64,000 nucleotides of DNA from Isoetes taiwanensis (Eukaryota > Streptophyta > Lycopodiopsida > Isoetales > Isoetaceae). A program made the position numbers and the translations under genes. Below the pieces are notes generated by a model, which worked only from the letters and a program-made list of their open reading frames with translations, was not told the DNA's origin and searched no databases. The stretch is from contig JAJEKV010000403.1 of NCBI GenBank assembly GCA_021234155.1, positions 60,001 to 124,000 of the forward strand. Reading direction: 5' to 3'. Shown piece after piece: positions 45,431 to 57,699 of this stretch (the stretch's first letter is position 1; every line of letters starts with the position of its first letter).

Positions 45431-46082
45431 AAAAATCAGAGGTTCCTTTGTTTCGTGACTTTTGCAAAAACGTAAAACAATGTTGAAAAGCAAAGGTCGC
45501 TTTCGGTCATGCTATTGTTTAGGGCAATAACTTCCTTACCCTCATATTTTATTTTCCTCGATTAACTGTGTTTCCAATGGTGGCTCACGTGACAAAGGCC
45601 AAACACTGCATGATTTTAGCAAAGGACCTATTGAATGCCTTAAAAGATCAAGGTAAGAATAAAGTCACATTCTAAATTTCCCTACTCCTTGTTTTTGACC
45701 ACATAGGTTATACTGGATAAACAATTTACCTCCATATTTGTTGATCCTTTTCAAAATTCTGCCGCATCGAGTCATGGGTAACGAGATAAAGCTTGCATCT
45801 TCTTCCAAAAACGCCGAAAACCCGATTCGCATTCGTAGCCAATTCTCAAGCCGCTTGGATAACCTTTCTTCTACCATGGCATTTGCTTAGTCGATAGGTC
45901 TCTCATCACCATATTTTTGAAGCTTTTCGGGTTTCAAAGCTACTAACGTTAGCGGCATATTCAAAAGTTACTTACAATTACAAATAACTTGGAATATAAA
46001 TGATCAATCGGAGTCCTTGACTTGAACATACTTGTGTCAAAGGTGTCAAATTACACACTATCTCAAAATTTGAAGATATCGT
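45431..46082. other. No gene firmly recognised
   Basis: A minus-strand open frame at 45665-45877 (LENWLRMRIGFSAFLEEDAS) could be the N-terminal, presequence-like part of the PPR remnant. It has no repeat motif. The rest is AT-rich. Confidence 0.3.
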
Positions 46083-47480
46083 TGAAGGCACGGGCAAGGC
46101 AAGGCAAGGCATGCTCCGAGGTATAGTTGAAGGCGTAATAGTAGGGTAAGGTATATGCACTTTATTACGGTTGCACAAAACGAAACGTTTACGAACACGT
46201 GATACTTCCGCCATGCAAGATTTTAAATTATATTAATGAAAACCATTGGAATGCAAAACACATCTTTAATAATCACCTAGAAAGGTAAAAAAAAGACATT
46301 TTAATATATCTTCTTCATCCTTTCAAGAGGCCGCAAATAAATGTTTCATGGGTGCACAAGAACTTGCATCTACACACCAACTATTCTTTGGTACCGGACA
46401 AATGAAAACTTCTTTGAGCATAATTTGCGATTCTAGAATTTAAGATTATATATTAAAGTCCGATAATGAAAGGCAAGTTTATAGTTAGCACTCGCCATGT
46501 TATGCATCCCAATGAAAAGCACATTTTCCATTGGGCCTTTCAAATCTGTTTAAGAAACGGAAAGGAGAAGTTTTTCATAGGCTATACTTTCCACGCTTAT
46601 CTTGGACTCGGAATGAGAACGTATTTTTCTTTATCCTCCTCAAGATAAAACCAACAATATCTTCGTGGGTTCAAGAGCGGGACACCGCCAAATAAAGCTC
46701 CTCCTCCGGACCCAATCCCATCGATCGGAGACATCGGATCGCCATTCTAGAATGGGGACGAGCATGCATGTTTTGCATGCATGCGCGGCGCATGCCCGCG
46801 CTTGGTTGGGAGTTCGCTATTTTAGGCGTTTACGCCCGACTTCTCATCGGGCGCTTCCTCTTCTCTCTCTCAAAGAAGATTACCTTATTCTCTTTGAACC
46901 CACCCCCTCCCCTTCTTTGTTATTGTATTTTTATCGCAAGGGCACGCCACAGAATCAGCCCCTCCACTCACGGGAGGTTTGGTTTGTCTTGTTGTTTTGT
47001 TGGTGGTGTGCGTACGGGTTAGCGGCGGCATCTGTTTTCGACTTTTCCATTCGTGGGTTTTGGGAGCGATTTTTTATGCGTTTGTCCAAGCCCCTGCCGA
47101 AGGCTTATCACTAGGGTTTTTCCTCGAAAACCCGAAAGGGCGGGGTTTTTAATCCCGGTGATAAGCTTTTCGGCAGTACACTAGATCTCTATTAGCATTG
47201 TATTTTGTTGGGGTCCAAATGATATAATTGGATTTTCCCTTTATTTTTTATGGGTAGTTCGCATGTGTGCGGCTACCCACTATCCACCATTGTAGAAAAT
47301 CTGCTGAGATGAATGAGAAGGACGGTTTGTTGGTTTCATGCGAGTCCCATTCTAGAATCTCATGTACGATAATTTTCCAACAGATTTCTGGTATAAAAAC
47401 TTCCTTCTTTGACCAAGAACTTGTATCAACATGGTAGCGCCATATCCAGTTCTTCTTTGGCCCTTCGTCTAAAATAAACA
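46083..47480. repeat. Segmental duplication, copy 2, with a later insert
   Basis: It matches 44208-44905 but is split by about 600 bases at 46742-47358. The two halves continue each other relative to copy 1, so the insert is younger than the duplication. Confidence 0.8.
46742..47358 (+). mobile_element. 593-bp insert with a 12-bp target duplication and the LINE-B hairpin
   Basis: ccattctagaat occurs at 46742-46753 and 47347-47358. Between them lies sequence absent from the duplicate locus. It contains nested palindromes near its left end (catgcatg words, ggcgtttacgcc) and a hairpin near 47098-47180: gccgaaggcttatcac pairs with gtgataagcttttcggc. Inside that is the LINE-B style tcgaaaaccc...ggggtttttaat. 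There is no poly(A) or simple-repeat tail, so the type (LINE fragment or other retroposon) is open. Confidence 0.65.
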
Positions 47481-47550
47481 AGGTGCAAAGCACTGTGGAT
47501 TGCCCCCAAAATGCTATTATGAATAAAGCTTTATAAATGTATCTTCATGC

Positions 47551-47775
47551 GTCTGGTCATTTAGTCTAGTGGTAATACACTAGGTCTAGCAACTATAGGT
47601 CTTGAGTGTGAGACCGCCCAGAATCGCACTTTGAACTGTTGGGTGTCAAAACCCACAGACGCAATGTAAAGTGGTTGGGGCGGGGGCCCAACAAAGCAAT
47701 GTAGTGTTGTCACATGTCCGGTTGGATCTTTGCCTAGTGGTGTGGACGTTAAAATACTATCTATCTATCTATTAT
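47551..47775 (+). mobile_element. tRNA-derived SINE with a LINE-like 3' end
   Basis: The head resembles a tRNA. TAGTCTAGTGG at 47562-47572 fits the RNA polymerase III A box. AGTGTGAGACC at about 47605-47615 fits the B box with some mismatches, at a tRNA-like distance. A body of about 120 bases follows. The end gtgtggacgttaaaata with a (CTAT)n tail closely matches the piece at 29.6 kb and resembles the LINE-B terminal block. Such tail sharing lets a SINE use the LINE enzyme. Confidence 0.65.
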
Positions 47776-48655
47776 TTAAATTATTTAATTATTTTGAAAG
47801 TAGTATAGGAACATGGATGAATCATTTAGGTTGCATATGTCTTGTTTTTGCAAGGCAAAGAGGTAAGTGGCCAATATCACGAAGATGTTGTTTTTCTATT
47901 TCGATCGATCCGTGTTGACAATTCATGTGTATTTTTTTTGTTTTGTTAAGGGTGATGCGAGCTTTTTTTTTTTGATGTTTAGATGTAGATTTTGAACATT
48001 ATTTATTAGCATGTGTTTGTGTTGAATGGTTAAGTCCTTTGAGGTGTAGGGTTCGACTTAGTGTTGAATAACATGGATAACATATGGGATTTGAATTTTT
48101 AAAATCACGTAAAAAGTAAATCATTTATATAAAAGTGTCTAGTTTTGCCTCAGATTGTAGATGGAACCGACAAGTGTTGGTCTTGGCTTTGGATTTTGAT
48201 TTTCACATCGTGCGCAGTGTTCTTCTTCATACGTTTCAATTTGTGCAATGTGTACAAACGTATCGTATGCTATCGAAATTGTTAGTTTGTGCTTCAAATT
48301 TGCCTTTGATCTGCGGGCCATATGTCATTACATCTTGAAATTACTTGCATATATTTGTGATTGGTACAATTGTTTGCTTACTGAATTCGCCCTTGTTGTT
48401 TTCGACATGACTTGGATACACAATGTCTTTCATGCGTCCGAATTGTTAATGTGTCGTAATTTACAATTGTGGTGTGTTTCCTTCTTGGTCTTCTTCTGCG
48501 AAGAATGCTAGTGTTGCATTTGATGTGGAGAGCGCCAAATGCCTCAATGCGTGACACCGCAAATGCTTTTGAACAAAACTATCGGCTTGTCCCCTATGAA
48601 ATCTAGATTAGTTTGTATTGTTGGCAATGACAAAATAAGAAATAGATTTTGTTAC
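47776..48655. other. No gene recognised
   Basis: AT-rich sequence with short overlapping open frames on both strands and no domain. Confidence 0.35.
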
Positions 48656-49381
48656 CTTTGAAGAATCTGTTTTGCAACTCATCATGTATTGGTTCTTGTT
48701 CTTTCCGAATATCAAGTTTGCCATGTCCTCTTTCTTGGTTGCCGTCGGCGATTTGTAGCGAAGACGCCTTCTTCCGCAAGATCTTGTGCTCGATGACGAC
48801 AAATGAGTATGCTTGCATGGCTTGTAGGAGCAAACGGCATGCTTTTCGGGCCAGATAGACATGCCTTTAATCGGGCCCGAGGTTTATGATTATTGAAGTA
48901 GGTTGCACTTGGGTGATGTGTGTCTGGCTCCAATCTTTATTGTAAACTTGTGGTCACCATAATCGTTTTTGATTTCGACTCAGATCGGTAAGCTGCAGAT
49001 GGGAACATTGTTAATTATCTGAATTAGCAACATTATTCATTTTCTCAAATGTTTTAATTTTTGAAGTGTACTTACTTGGTGATTGAGACCCATGCTCCCG
49101 CTTTTCAAGATTGGTAACCGCGCGTGCTTGGTCTTGAACGCTTGGATTTGAATTGCAAAGTGATTCCTTCTTCATCTATAATGTCGGGAAAAAGAGCTAC
49201 AAATTTTGCTTCTCGCATCCCGAAAGATATTTCCATAAGTACAAAGCACTAGGGCGTGTATCTCATTGTTTGGCTTGTTGGACAAGGTTCTCCATAGCTG
49301 GAGAGTACGTTGCTTCTTGTGTGTTGGCAAACTGGAGTTGGGTGCAATGTTATCTTCAGAGTTGGCTGTAATGGATGCCAT
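48656..49381 (-). CDS. Possible unknown minus-strand gene
   Basis: An ATG at 49381 opens MASITANSEDNIAPNSSLPT and HKKQRTLQLWRTLSNKPNNE. Lower down, after shifts or introns, QDQARAVTNLEKREHGSQSP appears. A block about 48656-48860 reads MQAYSFVVIEHKILRKKASS and DIRKEQEPIHDELQNRFFK before a gtaaca donor. All three frames are open there, so the choice is uncertain. Nothing is recognised, and it may be a relic or chance. Confidence 0.25.
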
Positions 49382-50617
49382 TTGAGTGTGGATGTTGGAA
49401 GAATGTGAATGAAGAGGCTTGATGATGAGTGTGATGTAATTGTGAGGATGTGAGGGTTTGTTATCTTTTTATTGTAGTGTGTATCTAATTTTATGCTTGT
49501 TCTAATTACGTTCTTTTGATGAGATTGAGGTGGTTTATGAGTGTAGTTATTTTTATCTTGTTCTATTTTGTTTTTGTGGTGTATGTTTCATTCCAATTAT
49601 AAGGATGTCCATCCAACAAGGTTAGGCTGGTCTGCTGCTTGTACTAGATCATTTGCTTCATTTAGGTGTCCTGCACGTCCAAGAAGATCAGCCATGCAAT
49701 TATAATGGTTTGTATCAGGTACCATGCCATAGTCTTCTCTCATAAATTTAAAATACCGGCGACCTTCATCTAGTAGGCCTGCTCTGCTGCACGCAACAAG
49801 AATACTTGCAAACGTTGCTTCATTGGGTTTTATGTGTTCCATGTTCATTTCTTCAAAACAATTACTAGCTAACCTTGCATTGCCATCCTGCCCACATCCT
49901 GCAATCATGGTGTTCCATGATACTGAATCGTGACTTGGCATTATATCAAAAACGGTTTGAGCCTCCTCTAAGTTCCCACATTTTGAATACATATCAATAA
50001 TAGCATTCCACATCACATCATCTAGTTCAACTCCACTTCTAAGAACCTTAGAATGAGCAATCCTGCTCTTACCGACCGCTCCTATACTGCCACATGCTTT
50101 CAACATGCTAAGAAACAGGAGTTTGTCAAGCTTCATTTCCAATTGTTGCATTTGCTCCAAAAGCTCTATTGCAGCAAGACTATCACCTTGTTCAGCATAT
50201 CCAGAAATCATTCCACCCCATGAAATTATGCTTTTATTAGGAAGCTTATCAAAAACAATGCGTGCTTCACTCGCACACACACACTTTGCATACATATCAA
50301 TAAGTGTATTGCCTACAACAAGCTCTAGTTCAAGCAGGTCTTCAATCACTTGGCTATGGATGATTCTCCCTTGACTGGTCGCTCCTATACTTCCACATGC
50401 TTTCAGGATGCTTGAGAAGATAATGTTGTTTGGAATTATCCCCTCATCCTGCATATCATCAAGCAGAACTAGTGAAAGAATGCCCTCCACATGCTGAGAA
50501 TACCCACCTATCATTGCACCCCATGATACAAGGTTCCTGTTTGGCAAATCCTCAAACATCTTGCGTGCTTCATCCAAGCTTCCATGTTTGGCATATATAT
50601 CGACAAGGCTGCTTCCG

Positions 50618-51706
50618 ACAATAACATCTGATATGTGTCCATTCTCTATAATCTGTTCATGTATACGCCTTACCTGTTCTATTGATTCTATGGTCCCACA
50701 TGCCTTCAGGGCACTTAGGAAGGTGAGCTTCTCCGGCTCAATGCCTTCACATTGCATCTCTTCAAAAAGTTCTAGAGCAGAACAACCATATCCACGCCAG
50801 CATATCCTGCAATTATCACGTTCCATGATACCAAATCTGGGCTATCCAGCTGACGATGAATAAAAACGCCCTGATGTTGGGCTTCCATACTGCCACATGC
50901 TTTTAAAATGCTTGCATATGTAACTTTGTTTGATTTTATGGCCTCTTTTTGCATATTGCCATAAAGTTCTATTGCTACAAAAGGGTGCCCATACTGCACA
51001 TATCCTCCAATAATTACATTCCACAAAACTACATCTCGACCCTCCACTTTCTCAAACACATTGTTTGCCTCAAGTAGACTTTCACATTTAATATACATAT
51101 CAACAAGATTGTTCCCAAGAATGTAATCCAAGGGAAGGCCATTTTGAATGATCTGCTCATGAAGCAATCTACCCTGCTCTATCCCCTCCGTAATTGCATA
51201 TGCTTTTAAGATGCCAAAATAAATGACTTTGTCTGGTGTTACACCATCCTGTTGCATTTTATAACTAAGATCTAGTGCAAATTGACCATCCCCCTGTTGA
51301 CAGTATCCTGCAATTATGGCCCCCCATGATACCACATCTGTTTTGTTTAGTCTGTCGAACACCTTGCAAGCCTGCAGTAGTTCTCCACACTTGGCATACA
51401 TATCAACAAGCAAGTTTCCAAGCACAAGATCTGATTCAAGTCCATCTCTTACAATTTGGTCATCAATGTACTGTCCCTGTGATATGTTTGATGTTGCAGC
51501 ACATGCCTTAAGAACAGCAAGATAAACATACCTGTTATTCTTCATTCCAGATAGTTGCATTTGTTTAAACAATTCAAGGGCTTTTCCAGCATACCCAAGC
51601 TTGGCATTTGCAGAAATAACTGCACCCCATGTGTAGCGCTTGGGCTTACAACTTTATCAAATGCTTGATTTGCCTCCATTTGGCTTCCACAAGAGGCTAA
51701 TAAGCG
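50618..51706. repeat. PPR tandem duplication, copy A (1,089 bases)
   Basis: Nearly identical to copy B with only about six substitutions notic­ed. Copy A has its own one-base loss at about 50797 (ccacgccag where B has ccacgctcag), which shifts the frame after NVIIAGYA. Confidence 0.9.
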
Positions 51707-52778
51707 ACAATAACATCTGATATGTGTCCATTCTCTATAATCTGTTCATGTATACGCCTTACCTGTTCTATTGATTCTATGGTCCCACATGCCTTCAGGG
51801 CACTTAGGAAGGTGAGCTTCTCCGGCTCAATGCCTTCACATTGCATCTCTTCAAAAAGTTCTAGAGCAGAACAACCATATCCACGCTCAGCATATCCTGC
51901 AATTATCACGTTCCATGATACCAAATCTGGGCTATCCACCTGACGATGAATAAAAACGCCCTGATGTTGGGCTTCCATACTGCCACATGCTTTTAAAATG
52001 CTTGCATATGTAACTTTGTTTGATTTTATGGCCTCTTTTTGCATATTGCCATAAAGTTCTATTGCTACAAAAGGGTGCCCATACTGCACATATCCTCCAA
52101 TAATTACATTCCACAAAACTACATCTCGACCCTCCACTTTCTCAAACACATTGTTTGCCTCAAGTAGACTTTCACATTTAATATACATATCAACAAGATT
52201 GTTCCCAAGAATGTAATCCAAGGGAAGGCCATTTTGAATGATCTGCTCATGAAGCAATCTACCCTGCTCTATCCCCTCCGTAATTGCACATGCTTTTAAG
52301 ATGCCAAAATAAATGACTTTGTCTGGTGTTACACCATCCTGTTGCATTTTATAATTCCATCCCCCTGTTGACAGTATCCTGCAATTATGGCCCCCCATGA
52401 TACCACATCTGTTTTGTTTAGTCTGTCAAACACCTTGCAAGCCTGCAGTAGTTCTCCACACTTGGCATACATATCAACAAGCAAGTTTCCAAGCACAAGA
52501 TCTGATTCAAGTCCATCTCTTACAATTTGGTCATCAATGTACTGTCCCTGTGATATGTTTGATGTTGGCAGCACATGCCTTAAGAACAGCAAGATAAACA
52601 TACCTGTTATTCTTCATTCCAGATAGTTGCATTTGTTTAAACAATTCAAGGGCGTTTCCAGCATACCCAAGCTTGGCATTTGCGGAAATAACTGCACCCC
52701 ATGTGTAGCGCTTGGGCTTACAACTTTATCAAATGCTTGATTTGCCTCCATTTGGCTTCCACAAGAGGCTAATAAGCG
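51707..52778. repeat. PPR tandem duplication, copy B (1,072 bases)
   Basis: Copy B lacks a net 19 bases at about 52352 and has one extra G at about 52567 (tgttggcag). Both units share the frameshift at the junction before YTWGAV (51640s and 52710s), so that lesion is older than the duplication. Confidence 0.9.
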
Positions 52779-52892
52779 TATTATACGAGAGCTCAAGAAT
52801 GCATCTGCATCAAGATTATTCCGAACGACAAATCCTTTTCTATAAATACATTCCAATAAAAAAATAGTTTGTTTTAAAAATAAAAAACCCAA

Positions 52893-53207
52893 AGATAAAT
52901 TCTAAAAAAAGGAATCTCTAGCCCAAAGGTTAAAAAAACCAATAGTTTTTCAAAAAAAAAAAAACGAGTTTCCGATCGCCGGAAAAATAATTTGGCGCCC
53001 AAAACACGGAAAACCTTAGCGTGATATTCATACGCGAAAACAAAAAGTTTTTCACCACGGAAAAACAATCAAGAATGACTACCGCCGACATCGATATACC
53101 CCGATATGCCGTAATATGCCAAAACCAACCTCCCTAACGAATTGCCCCTTAATAACAGGGGCAATCCAAAATGCAACCATTTATAATAGGCCTCCCGTTG
53201 CATGGAT
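52893..53207. other. 5' flank of the PPR pseudogene
   Basis: A-rich sequence without coding signal. aatgcaaccatttataatag near 53169 is similar to aatgcaaccatttatagtgg at 44897, so related flank sequence accompanies both PPR remnants. Confidence 0.4.
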
Positions 53208-53310
53208 CCAAAAGGCCTAAAAGGCCACGTTATTTATAATGGCACATTTATAATGGCACAAAAGGCCTAAAAGGCCACGTTAGCCAAAAGGCTACGTTGG
53301 CCAAAAAGGG
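53208..53310. repeat. Repeated aaaaggcctaaaaggccacg block
   Basis: aaaaggcctaaaaggccacg occurs at about 53208-53229 and 53260-53281, and ttataatggcaca occurs twice between. Related ggccaaaag words follow. Confidence 0.75.
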
Positions 53311-56300
53311 AGCCATGCTAAGTTTAGCACAGAAGGGGTAGATAACGCCCTGGGCCGAGGGCGTTACCATAAAAACAAGGTGTCAGGCACCTGAGGGTTG
53401 ACCTCTAATGGCCGAGGGTGTGTTTGCTTGGTTTTTATTTTGTTGTTTTTATTGTTGCCTCTGGCCTCGATCTAATTGTGTCGAGCTAATGCAATGCCAT
53501 CAAGGATTGCAAAGCTCTATGGTGATGATGACTCAAACCCGAAGTTGTAGCCCATCCAATGTTGAAAATGGTTGAAAAATAGCATAACCAACTGCTTGCA
53601 CGAAAACGACCTGCGTGTGAAATATACTACATAACGAGCAACCTCCAAACATCAAGAAAAGGATATTGCCACAAGTATGTATGCAAAAAAGGCACGCCTG
53701 TGGGTCGCCGCTGTGTTATGCAATGTGATGAACATTTTTAAATGATGTTCTTGCATTTTAGGTATCGGGCTTGTTGTTTTATGTCAATACATTTGCGACC
53801 AGTAAAAATATATTGTTTGAGATTTAATTAATTAGCTAATTATCGGTTAGATTTACTACATTGAAAAACCATATATTACGTATGTACATATCCCGTAAGA
53901 TGTATTTGAATTTTGGGTCTTAGTTTTTAAGGATTACATGAATAACCAACGATGTTTCCCAAGAAAGACAACAAAATCATCTTTTCATAAATTCAATGAA
54001 CAATCATAAGAAGAAGATAAACTCATGAAAACGCAATAAGACTCCTCCTTGTCATGATCTTTTTGATTCAAGATGCTAGTGAGCATTCAGTATTTCTATA
54101 CTAGGAATGTGAAACATGCAAGCATAAGACATGTCCATTCAGTAGAGTCATGTGAAACCATGTCCCAGGTAGCTCAAAAACGAAAATGCCTGTGCAGATA
54201 ATCATTAACAGTAATTACAGACTGGCTGGCCCTTAACGATGATCTATCAATAAACAGGGTTCTGGCATACCCCTATTAAGCGATACATCCGAGTTCTATT
54301 CCATAATCATCAACATCTCAAGTTATCTTTACTCCATTGAAGGGAAAGGTCTGGAGGCATAAGGGCCCATCCAGCAAGTCTAGGATCTTATTAAATGATA
54401 AATAAGGAATGACGAGTTAGGTGCACGGGTGGAGTAGATTGAAGGAAGAGCGGATGAGAGCAATGCTGAGATCAAAAGAATGTAGAGATTAGAGAGCATG
54501 AGGGCCTTACCACGACCATACTTCCGCAATGACCGAAGGCACAACAGACCTTCAACAAACGCATAACCACCAAGGTAAGGATCATGTTAAAAGACGAGTA
54601 AAAGAATAAGGTGTGGGGTGGGCGGGTGGGCAAGTAGGCTGACGGGAGAGTAGACAATAGGAGAACACAGATGAGCTGATGAAGATGAAAGGGGAAGAAA
54701 GGATATATGAAGGAGAGGCATCGTAACTACCAAGTGAGCCTAATTAACTATTGGCAATGGTTTTGATAATTACACTTATCTTCTTATAGTGATATGAAGA
54801 TAAGTTCAATTCTCAAAACCAGCAAGCAACTCACAAGGAGAGAGAAACTGAAGAAAAGCCCCATTTAGGTGTCTCCACTAAATAACACAATGTACAACAA
54901 CAAGAAGAAGTGTCTTCATAGCATAATTGAAGTTGAAATTTGGAATTCCATGTGGATTTGCCTAAGGATATTAGTTTAATCTATAGTACATGTTCTTCTG
55001 TGATCTAATGTCTATGTGAGATGCTTGATGCCTCTCCGTGTCTCCCCTCCTATGCAACCAAATTATCAAAAATGCCTTTATATGATGGTGACCTTCATAT
55101 CGAACAAGGAAGCTTGATTCAAAGCATTGTGATAACGCAAAATAAAGAAATGAAAAATTACTGGCTTGTGCACAAATTTTGAGAAGGTTGAGAAACAATT
55201 ACCAATCTATGTGCCCTTACTTGAATTATAAATCTGCTATTCACATTGCCTGTAATAGTTGAATCTAAATCCTACAATAGATAAATTGAGAGCTTAATGC
55301 TTTCTCAGTTGATTGGTTGGATGAAACATATATTCTCATGCTTGATCTGCTTAGATACAAAAGACTGAATTGGATTGTTGCTCCTAAGTTACAACGGAAA
55401 GAAGGCATAAGAATCATAAGATGAGCCATGACAATTGAATGGGAAAATACAGGCAAGAAAACTGCACGCGGCAGATCAGAAGCCACAGAGTAAATTATCA
55501 ATGTATTCTTCCTGTTGATCCCTATGAGAGCTAAGAAGCAAAAACAATTCACGGTATCAATAGGTTTGAAGATTTGATTGCAAGCAAATATTCAACACTG
55601 CAAAATCGTCAAAGTCCGTCTTGTTTTTGGAACAGCTCTGCATGATTTGTTCTGCATTTAACAAAACAACAGCCACATAATTTTTCAGTTCATCGGTGTC
55701 TCTGCATAAGATTTTCAACCATATTCTACTTGTAGGACCACTGAAGCTTTCGGTTTTGGCCTGCTCTGCTCTGCTATGATCTGCTCTGTCCCGAACCAAC
55801 CGCATTGCTATCTTATACTTTTTTCCTTAAGTGCATTGTATCGTTGTCCCAATCTGTTGTGTTTCAATTGTGAACACAGCGCAATCAGTTGCATTTCAAT
55901 CCAGAACACATGTATTTATGACTTTGGATTTGAAGTCCGTATACAACAGCCTTGTTGTGAGATCTGGCAGTGGTTTGAAATCCCTGGGGTGCAAAGCCTA
56001 TTGTTTATATGTGTTCGTGAATTACTTCCCGCGAAGTACCAATGTTCTGTGAGATCTGACAAGGGGTTGAAATCCCAGAATGCAAAGCCTGTTTGTGCTG
56101 CTTTTGCAATTCTTGCAATTCTGTTGTTGTGCAACTGGCTGTGCTAGATCCGTGTATTTGTGAAGTAGCATTATTCATGTTTTGATTAATGTTTTTGTTG
56201 TATTGTATAGTGTGTATATTGACTTCTATTATGGTTTTGAAAACCATATGGTGAGGTGGAAAATTTGACCCCATCTTGATTTTTGCTCAACGGTTGTGGT

Positions 56301-57699
56301 CCTTGGAGAAGGAATATGGCATAGCATATTCCCTTCATCAAGGGCCTAGAATTAGAGATTATATGGAAATATAGAGTAGGGACACATAAATAATGCAGAA
56401 AGAGCTTCAAAGGCTATACTATTAGTAGAAAAGTTCGCATCAATTGCCCACAACAATATGGGCTTTAAAAATAAGATAAGAGAATGTCATTACAAACATC
56501 CATAGCGTCAAATAAAGCTAAACATAAGATATTACCTTGTATAGCTTGAATAAGCTTGGTAATGCTTGGTTTTCTAAGAAAAGCTGAAACTGATAGCTAC
56601 TTTTTCCACATCTTCATATCTAACATTGTGGGCTAACCAAATCCTGTTGCTTTCTGTTCAAAGCGGCTTTGAACGCATGCAGTGGTAGTAGATTTAATCA
56701 TATGCAACTGAAGAAAGACGAAAATCAACCTTAGACAAAACCTGTTTGAAGGGAAATTGTTACAAAGACATGGCATAAAAGGTGCATTAATTGAAGAAGA
56801 AACACGCCGAGTCTACAAATGAAAGGAGATGAGAGGTAAAGAGTTGTTTCGAGACGAGACGACGAGAATTGTCCTTTATTTAATCAGGTAGAGTCGATCC
56901 GATCCTAGAGTTTTAACAAATGCAAAAAAAAACTTTATGCTGCAAGCCAGGCTTTGGGAACATTTTTAGCCTTTTTAGCCTTTTCTAGGTCATTAGATGA
57001 AAAAAAAAATGCAAGAAAGGCCCACCCTATAAATTTGTCCTATAGCTATAAGAAGTATGAGGAGATACACATATAAGATTAGATGAGAGCGGCCACTTCT
57101 GCGGTAGGAGCAAAATACACTCCACGGACTAGAGAGAGAGGGATCCGAGGACAGAGCTCCACCGGGTTCCATTGCTATTGCCTTAAACACTTGGGTGTGG
57201 CAAGCATTTGGTCCATGGGAGAATGGGGGGGAGATGGGGGCCGGGCCTTTCGATAGCTAATGGAAAATAGTAGCAACCGGCGTAATCTTCTTTCTTCCAC
57301 ATCGGTGCAAAAGAATTGACGCTTAGAATAGATCTCTACAAATCGATTCCCCCGCATGTGAAGAGCGGGGGATGGGTTTGGACCAATGTTGTAAGCCCTT
57401 GATTGGCACTACAAATGCCGAATCTAATCGTGTTAGGCACTGAAGAGGGCCTGAGCAGAGTTGGAAGCCCGTTTGCAGGGGAAGAGAATGGGACTATCGA
57501 CTATGGGGCTTTTGACCCCAACAAGGGAATAGGAATAACTTTGCTGAAGGGGCTTTTAATCCCCATACAATATGAGAGGCATCAAGTGACAGAGCAAGCA
57601 ATAGCAATGACCATATCATGTCAGAATTGAATGTGCAAGCTGACCCCAAAATACACATTGATAATAAAAAAGATGCTAACATAGGTAAGTCCTCTCCCT
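53311..57699. other. Long stretch without a recognisable gene
   Basis: Many short open frames occur but none carries a domain or a splice-consistent chain. An imperfect repeat of about 92 bases lies at 55955-56095 (tgtgagatctg...ttgaaatccc...tgcaaagcct twice). It underlies the 123-codon frame at 55776-56147, which I do not accept as coding. gatctgctctg words cluster near 55765. Confidence 0.4.

Larger units (their letters stand above)
49597..52892 (-). pseudogene. PLS-class PPR gene with an internal tandem duplication and frameshifts
   Basis: The minus strand encodes a long PPR array. N-terminal remnants (SSRIIRLLASCGSQMEANQA, YTWGAVISANAKLGYAGNAL) lead into repeats with motifs such as VLGNLLVDMYAKCGELLQAC, DVVSWGAIIAGYCQQGDG, NNLVDMYIKCESLLEANNVF, LTFLSALKACGTIESIEQVR and MWNAIIDMYSKCGNLEEAQT. 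The C-terminal end (NCMADLLGRAGHLNEAND, QPNLVGWTSL) runs into a stop. The E and DYW domains normally following are absent. The 50618-51706 segment is repeated at 51707-52778. Frameshifts occur in both. PPR proteins of this class bind organelle RNA and guide C/U editing; this copy cannot make a full protein. Confidence 0.85.

Noticed and set aside
47551-47640. Functional tRNA gene
   Set aside because: The B box has mismatches, the cloverleaf cannot be closed, and the sequence continues into a SINE body and tail.
55776-56147. 123-codon plus-strand frame
   Set aside because: It is built on an imperfect internal repeat and has no domain or splice sites.
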